64,000 nucleotides of DNA from Streptomyces sp. NBS 14/10. Lineage in GTDB: Bacteria; Actinomycetota; Actinomycetes; Streptomycetales; Streptomycetaceae. The notes beneath the pieces are model-generated. The model searched no databases. It was given only the letters and a program-made list of their open reading frames with translations, and was not told the origin of the DNA. Position 1 is the first letter of the stretch; the number at the start of each line of letters is the position of its first letter. The stretch spans positions 447,282 through 511,281 of the forward strand of contig NZ_NCSM01000011.1 in assembly GCF_002224125.1 (NCBI RefSeq), in the 5' to 3' direction. Below, in pieces: positions 60,416 through 64,000 of this stretch. A program made the position numbers and the translations under genes.

Positions 60416-61741
60416 ATGAGAGTCAGCGTTTTCGGGCTCGGCTACGTGGGCTGCGTATCGGCCGCGTGCCTGGCCGGCATGGGTCACGAGGTCATCGGGG
60501 TGGACGTCAACCAGGTGAAGGTCGACCTGGTCAACGACGGCAAGGCCCCGGTGGTCGAGGAGCGGATCGGCGAGCTCATCGCCGAGGTCGTGCGGACCGG
60601 GGCGTTACGCGCCACCGGCGACGTCCGCGAGGCGATCATGGGCAGCGAGGTGTCGCTGGTCTGCGTGGGCACGCCGTCGGAGCCCAACGGCAGTCTGTGC
60701 ACCACGTACTTGGAGCGGGTCACCGAGCAGATCGGCGCCGCGCTGGCCGAGCGGGCCGAGCAGGGGGGCCGGCACACCGTCGTGTTCCGCAGCACCATGC
60801 TCCCGGGCACCTGCCTGAACCTGCTGGTGCCGATTCTGGAGAAGTACGTCGGCGGCACGGCCGGGGTGGACATCGGGGTCGCGGTCAACCCGGAGTTCCT
60901 GCGCGAGGGCACAAGCGTGCGGGACTTCTTCGATCCGCCCAAGACCGTCATCGGCGAGCTCGACCCGGCGAGCGGCGATGCGGTGATGGCGCTGTACGAC
61001 GGCCTGCCCGGCGAGGTGTTCCGGGTGCCGGTCCCGACGGCCGAGGCGATCAAGTACGCGGACAACGCGTTCCACGGCCTCAAGATCGGCTTCGCGAACG
61101 AGCTGGGCGCGGTGTGCCAGGCGCTCGGGGTGGACTCGCACCAGGTGATGGACGTGTTCCTGGCCGACCGCAAGCTGAACATCAGCCCCGCCTACCTGCG
61201 GCCCGGCTTCGCCTTCGGTGGCTCCTGCCTGCCCAAGGACTTACGCAGCCTGGTGCACGCGGCACAGCGGGCCGACGTCTCGGTGCCCATCCTCGCCCAT
61301 GTGCTGCCCTCCAACTCCGACCATCTGCAGCGCGCGGTGGAGCTGGTCGAGCGCACCGGCAAGCGCCGGGTGGGGCTGTTCGGGCTGTCCTTCAAACCCG
61401 GCACCGACGACCTCCGCGAGAGCCCGCTCGTCGAACTGGCGGAGCGGCTCTTCGGCAAGGGTTACGACCTGCGGATCCACGACGCCAACGTGAGCCTCTC
61501 CCGGCTGATCGGCGCGAACCGCGAGTACATCGAGAACCGGCTGCCGCACCTCGCGCAGCTGCTCGCGGATTCCGTCGACGAGGTGCTCGAGCACGCCGAG
61601 GTGTGCCTGGTCGGGACCAGGGATCCGGCCGTGCTGTCGGCCCTGCCGCATGGCGACGGCCCGATGATCGTCGACCTCATCCGCCTTCCCGACGCCGAGG
61701 CGCGCCGGGCCGAACCGGGGTACATGGGCCTTGCTTGGTGA
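60416..61741 (+). CDS. UDP-glucose/GDP-mannose 6-dehydrogenase
   Basis: A 441-residue nucleotide-sugar dehydrogenase that makes a uronic-acid donor. It has the NAD motif VFGLGYVGCVSAACLA, the central signature NPEFLREGTSVRDFFDPPKT, EAIKYADNAFHGLKIGFANE, and the catalytic cysteine Cys271 in GGSCLPKDLRSL. The sequence looks closer to GDP-mannose dehydrogenase (AlgD) than to UDP-glucose dehydrogenase, but this is not certain. GGGGGAGG precedes the ATG at 60416. TTA codons occur at 60605 and 61241. It implies a uronic-acid-containing polymer. Confidence 0.92.
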   Translation: MRVSVFGLGYVGCVSAACLAGMGHEVIGVDVNQVKVDLVNDGKAPVVEERIGELIAEVVRTGALRATGDVREAIMGSEVSLVCVGTPSEPNGSLCTTYLERVTEQIGAALAERAEQGGRHTVVFRSTMLPGTCLNLLVPILEKYVGGTAGVDIGVAVNPEFLREGTSVRDFFDPPKTVIGELDPASGDAVMALYDGLPGEVFRVPVPTAEAIKYADNAFHGLKIGFANELGAVCQALGVDSHQVMDVFLADRKLNISPAYLRPGFAFGGSCLPKDLRSLVHAAQRADVSVPILAHVLPSNSDHLQRAVELVERTGKRRVGLFGLSFKPGTDDLRESPLVELAERLFGKGYDLRIHDANVSLSRLIGANREYIENRLPHLAQLLADSVDEVLEHAEVCLVGTRDPAVLSALPHGDGPMIVDLIRLPDAEARRAEPGYMGLAW

Positions 61742-63011
61742 CACATCGTTCGGTGACACGGTCAGCGGCGACCGGCCGGAGCGGCGCGCGCTGATCCTGG
61801 TGGAGAACCTGTCGGTGCCGTTCGACCGGCGGGTGTGGCAGGAGTGCACGACGCTGCGCGACGCGGGCTGGAAGGTGCACGTCATCTGTCCCCAGGGGAC
61901 AAAGCGGGACACGGAGCCGGAGGCGGAGATCGACGGGGTGCGGATCCACCGCTACCCGTTGCGCGCGGCCACCGGAGGGCCGGCCGGCTATCTGCGGGAG
62001 TACGGATCGGCGTTGTGGCATACGGCCCGGCTGGCCCGCAAGGTCGGCCCGGTCGACGTGGTCCACGCCTGCAACCCGCCCGATCTGCTGTTCCTGCCGG
62101 CACTGTGGCTGAAGCGGCGCGGCGCGCGGTTCGTCTTCGACCAGCACGACCTGGTACCCGAGCTGTACCTCTCCCGGTTCGACCGCGGCGAGGATCTGCT
62201 CTACCGCGCCGTGTGCGCGCTGGAACGGCGGACCTACCGGGCCGCGGACATCGTGCTCGCCACGAACGAGAGCTACCGGGACGTCGCGATACGCCGTGGC
62301 GGGCGGAGGCCGGAGGACGTCTTCGTGGTGCGCAGCGCGCCCGCGATCGACCGGTTCCAACCGGTGCCGCCCGAGCCGGAGTTGAAGCGCGGCAAGCCTC
62401 ATCTGCTGTGCTACCTCGGCGTCATGGGCCCTCAGGACGGCGTCGACTACGCCTTGCGGGCCCTCGCGAAGTTGCGCGACGAGCTCGGGCGGACCGACTG
62501 GCATGCGGTGTTCGTCGGCGCCGGCGACGCCTTCGACGCGATGGTGGAGCTGTCCCGGCGGCTCGGGCTCTCGGAGCAGGTGCAGTTCACCGGGCGCATT
62601 CCGGACGCCGACCTGGTGCGCTACCTGTCCACCGCGGACGTGTGCCTCTCCCCCGACCCGCGCAATCCGCTCAACGACGTGTCGACCATGAACAAGGTCC
62701 TGGAGTACATGGCGATGGGCCGGCCGATCGTCTCGTTCGACCTCCGGGAGGCGCGGGTCTCCGCCGGTGACGCCGCCGTCTACGCATCCGCCAACGACGA
62801 GGCCGAGTTCGCGGGGCTCATCGCGCTGCTGCTCGACGATCCGGAGAAGCGGGCCCGGATGGGCAAGATCGGCCAGGAGCGGATCGGCGGGCCGCTCTCC
62901 TGGCAGAACTCGCAAGTGTCGCTGCTCGCCGCGTACGCCGCTGCCTGCCGTGACCACACTCCGGTGTCGGCGGGCGCCCCGGACCGGGCAGGGAAGAGGC
63001 AGCGTCGTTGA
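61731..63011 (+). CDS. GT4-family glycosyltransferase
   Basis: A 426-residue GT-B glycosyltransferase of family 4. The N-terminal domain opens ILVENLSVPFDRRVWQECTT and contains VDVVHACNPPDLLFLPALW. The donor-binding half has HLLCYLGVMGPQDGVDYALR, FVGAGDAFDAMVEL and NKVLEYMAMGRPIVSFDL. The TTG at 61731 overlaps the dehydrogenase end by 11 bp. It adds a sugar to the lipid-linked repeat unit of the polymer. Confidence 0.9.
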   Translation: MLGDTSFGDTVSGDRPERRALILVENLSVPFDRRVWQECTTLRDAGWKVHVICPQGTKRDTEPEAEIDGVRIHRYPLRAATGGPAGYLREYGSALWHTARLARKVGPVDVVHACNPPDLLFLPALWLKRRGARFVFDQHDLVPELYLSRFDRGEDLLYRAVCALERRTYRAADIVLATNESYRDVAIRRGGRRPEDVFVVRSAPAIDRFQPVPPEPELKRGKPHLLCYLGVMGPQDGVDYALRALAKLRDELGRTDWHAVFVGAGDAFDAMVELSRRLGLSEQVQFTGRIPDADLVRYLSTADVCLSPDPRNPLNDVSTMNKVLEYMAMGRPIVSFDLREARVSAGDAAVYASANDEAEFAGLIALLLDDPEKRARMGKIGQERIGGPLSWQNSQVSLLAAYAAACRDHTPVSAGAPDRAGKRQRR

Positions 63012-64000
63012 GCGATGACACGATACGCCTGGTCACGATCGGGCGGATTATCCGTCGGCGCTGGCGGCTTCTCACCATCCTCGCCGTGGTGGGTGCGCTC
63101 GTCGGCTACGGCACCTCTTTACTGTTTCCGCCGCGCTACACGACGTCGGCATCGGTGCTGCTGCCGGGGGCGTGGCAGGAGCGCGAGCTGGCGACTCAGG
63201 TGGAGATCGCGACCAGTTCGGTGGTGGTCGACCGCGCGGCCACCACGCTCGGCTGGAGCGGGGTCAGCGGCGACGAGCTGCGGGATCAGGTGAGCGCCAA
63301 GGCCGCCGACGGGAACATCATCACGATCTCGGGCACGGCCGACACCCCGGCGCGCGCACAGAAACTCTCCGACCAGGTGGCCCAGCAGTTCGTCACATTC
63401 GCCGCGCGGATCGCGGGCGACAACACCGACCCCGAAGCGGCGACACGGCCCGAGGCACTGCGGCAGATGGTGGTGCGGACCAGCCGCCGCATCACCGAGC
63501 TGGCCGATGCGGCCGATCCGGGTCAGACCGTGGAGGGCGTGCAGACCCGCACCGAGCTCGCGAAGCTGCGCACCACGCTGCAGGAGGCCATCAACAAGCT
63601 GGACCAGGCCGACCCGGCCGCCAACAAGGCCAACAAGACCAACATGGTCGTCATGGGGCCGGCGGCCCGGCCGGCCGGCGAGGCACCGCCGACGCGGATG
63701 CAGCTCATCATCGCCGGGGCGCTGCTGTTCTTCCTGCTCGCGGTCATCGGCCATCTCACCACCGCACGGATGAGTCGTCGGCTGCGCACCGAACCGGAAA
63801 TCGCCGCAGCGCTGGGCTCGGCGCTGCTGGGTACCGTCGACGTACCTGGTGAACGGCGCGCGCACCGGCCGGAAGGCCATGGCCCGCGGGCCCGGATCCG
63901 CCGGCTGCTGGGCGTCGACGTCCGGTGGGACATACCGACCCCGCGGACGTCCGGCGACGAGGCCAGCAGACAGGTCCGCTACCGGCGGGTGTGCGCCCGC
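63008..64000 (+). CDS. Wzz-like polysaccharide chain-length/co-polymerase protein (cut by window edge)
   Basis: The readable part (about 331 residues) has the Wzz layout: a first helix (LLTILAVVGALVGYGTSLLF) followed by PPRYTTSASVLLPG, an extracytoplasmic helical part with a predicted coiled coil (LRQMVVRTSRRITELADAAD; ELAKLRTTLQEAINKL), and a second helix (MQLIIAGALLFFLLAVIGHL). A cytoplasmic tail begins before the edge and could continue into a tyrosine-kinase-like domain. The TTG at 63008 overlaps the previous stop (TTGA). An in-frame TTA codon lies at 63119. Confidence 0.85.
   Translation, partial: MSDDTIRLVTIGRIIRRRWRLLTILAVVGALVGYGTSLLFPPRYTTSASVLLPGAWQERELATQVEIATSSVVVDRAATTLGWSGVSGDELRDQVSAKAADGNIITISGTADTPARAQKLSDQVAQQFVTFAARIAGDNTDPEAATRPEALRQMVVRTSRRITELADAADPGQTVEGVQTRTELAKLRTTLQEAINKLDQADPAANKANKTNMVVMGPAARPAGEAPPTRMQLIIAGALLFFLLAVIGHLTTARMSRRLRTEPEIAAALGSALLGTVDVPGERRAHRPEGHGPRARIRRLLGVDVRWDIPTPRTSGDEASRQVRYRRVCAR

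Noticed and set aside
1..64000. tRNA, rRNA and riboswitch genes
   Set aside because: I looked for tRNA-like cloverleaf ends, rRNA signatures and common riboswitch leaders in the gaps and saw none I could support; a covariance-model scan would be decisive.

Overview
The window reads as high-GC actinobacterial chromosome, almost certainly Streptomyces. The support is GC-rich codon usage with G/C third positions, many GTG/TTG starts, a dense load of LysR, TetR, GntR, LacI, MerR and DeoR regulators, twin-arginine and lipoprotein exports, rare TTA codons, and mobile scars typical of chromosome arms. Both edges cut genes: a LysR regulator on the left and a Wzz-like chain-length protein on the right.

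1-10 kb holds small redox and transport genes. A LysR gene (cut) diverges from a zinc alcohol dehydrogenase, followed by a flavin amine oxidase, a DinB protein and an MFS exporter. Then come a YbaK-like gene with its catalytic middle deleted, an EamA exporter with a divergent LysR, a Clp-N/HTH protein with a leaderless, operator-flanked promoter, a TetR regulator and a DUF4232 lipoprotein. At 10.2-12.8 kb an ABC permease and a sensor kinase stand head to head and both have lost their N-termini.

12.8-18.6 kb is a compact biosynthetic-looking operon on the minus strand: an MfnB-type furan synthase with all expected active-site residues, an aldehyde dehydrogenase, a zinc alcohol dehydrogenase and an LCM-type methyltransferase. 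A MerR regulator and a divergent methyltransferase lie beside it. No other methanofuran gene is visible, so a small furan metabolite is the best inference. 18.6-21 kb is a copper module: a Met-rich multicopper oxidase and a DUF6153 protein behind a CsoR-like operator. 21-23.2 kb is a TetR-controlled DHA2 exporter. 23.2-25.4 kb is a solitary long TnpB bounded by near-perfect 19-bp inverted repeats.

26-42.4 kb is a deoxysugar (L-fucose, perhaps L-rhamnose) uptake and catabolism island. It has a LacI regulator, an NCS1 permease, a GH106-like glycosidase, FucU mutarotase, LutC with a 3' scrap of lutB, two related GntR regulators and GH29 alpha-L-fucosidase. A binding-protein ABC transporter follows, then an enolase-superfamily dehydratase, a lactonase and an aldo/keto reductase: the oxidative fucose -> lactone -> fuconate -> 2-keto-3-deoxyfuconate route. 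The late steps are not in the window. A strong hairpin ends this island.

42.4-51 kb carries an HSP90-TPR-hypothetical operon and a double-FHA ABC transporter of the Rv1747 type. 51.5-54 kb is a scrap heap: the tail of a sugar ABC ATPase, pieces of an IS200/IS605 element (frameshifted tnpA and tnpB and an inverted zinc-ribbon piece), and a SpoIIE-type phosphatase truncated by the element and decayed internally. 54-58.3 kb is a DeoR-controlled ribose-type ABC importer. 58.3 kb to the end starts an exopolysaccharide cluster (sugar-phosphate transferase, nucleotide-sugar dehydrogenase, GT4 glycosyltransferase, Wzz-like protein). It has five in-frame TTA codons and repeat-rich upstream DNA.
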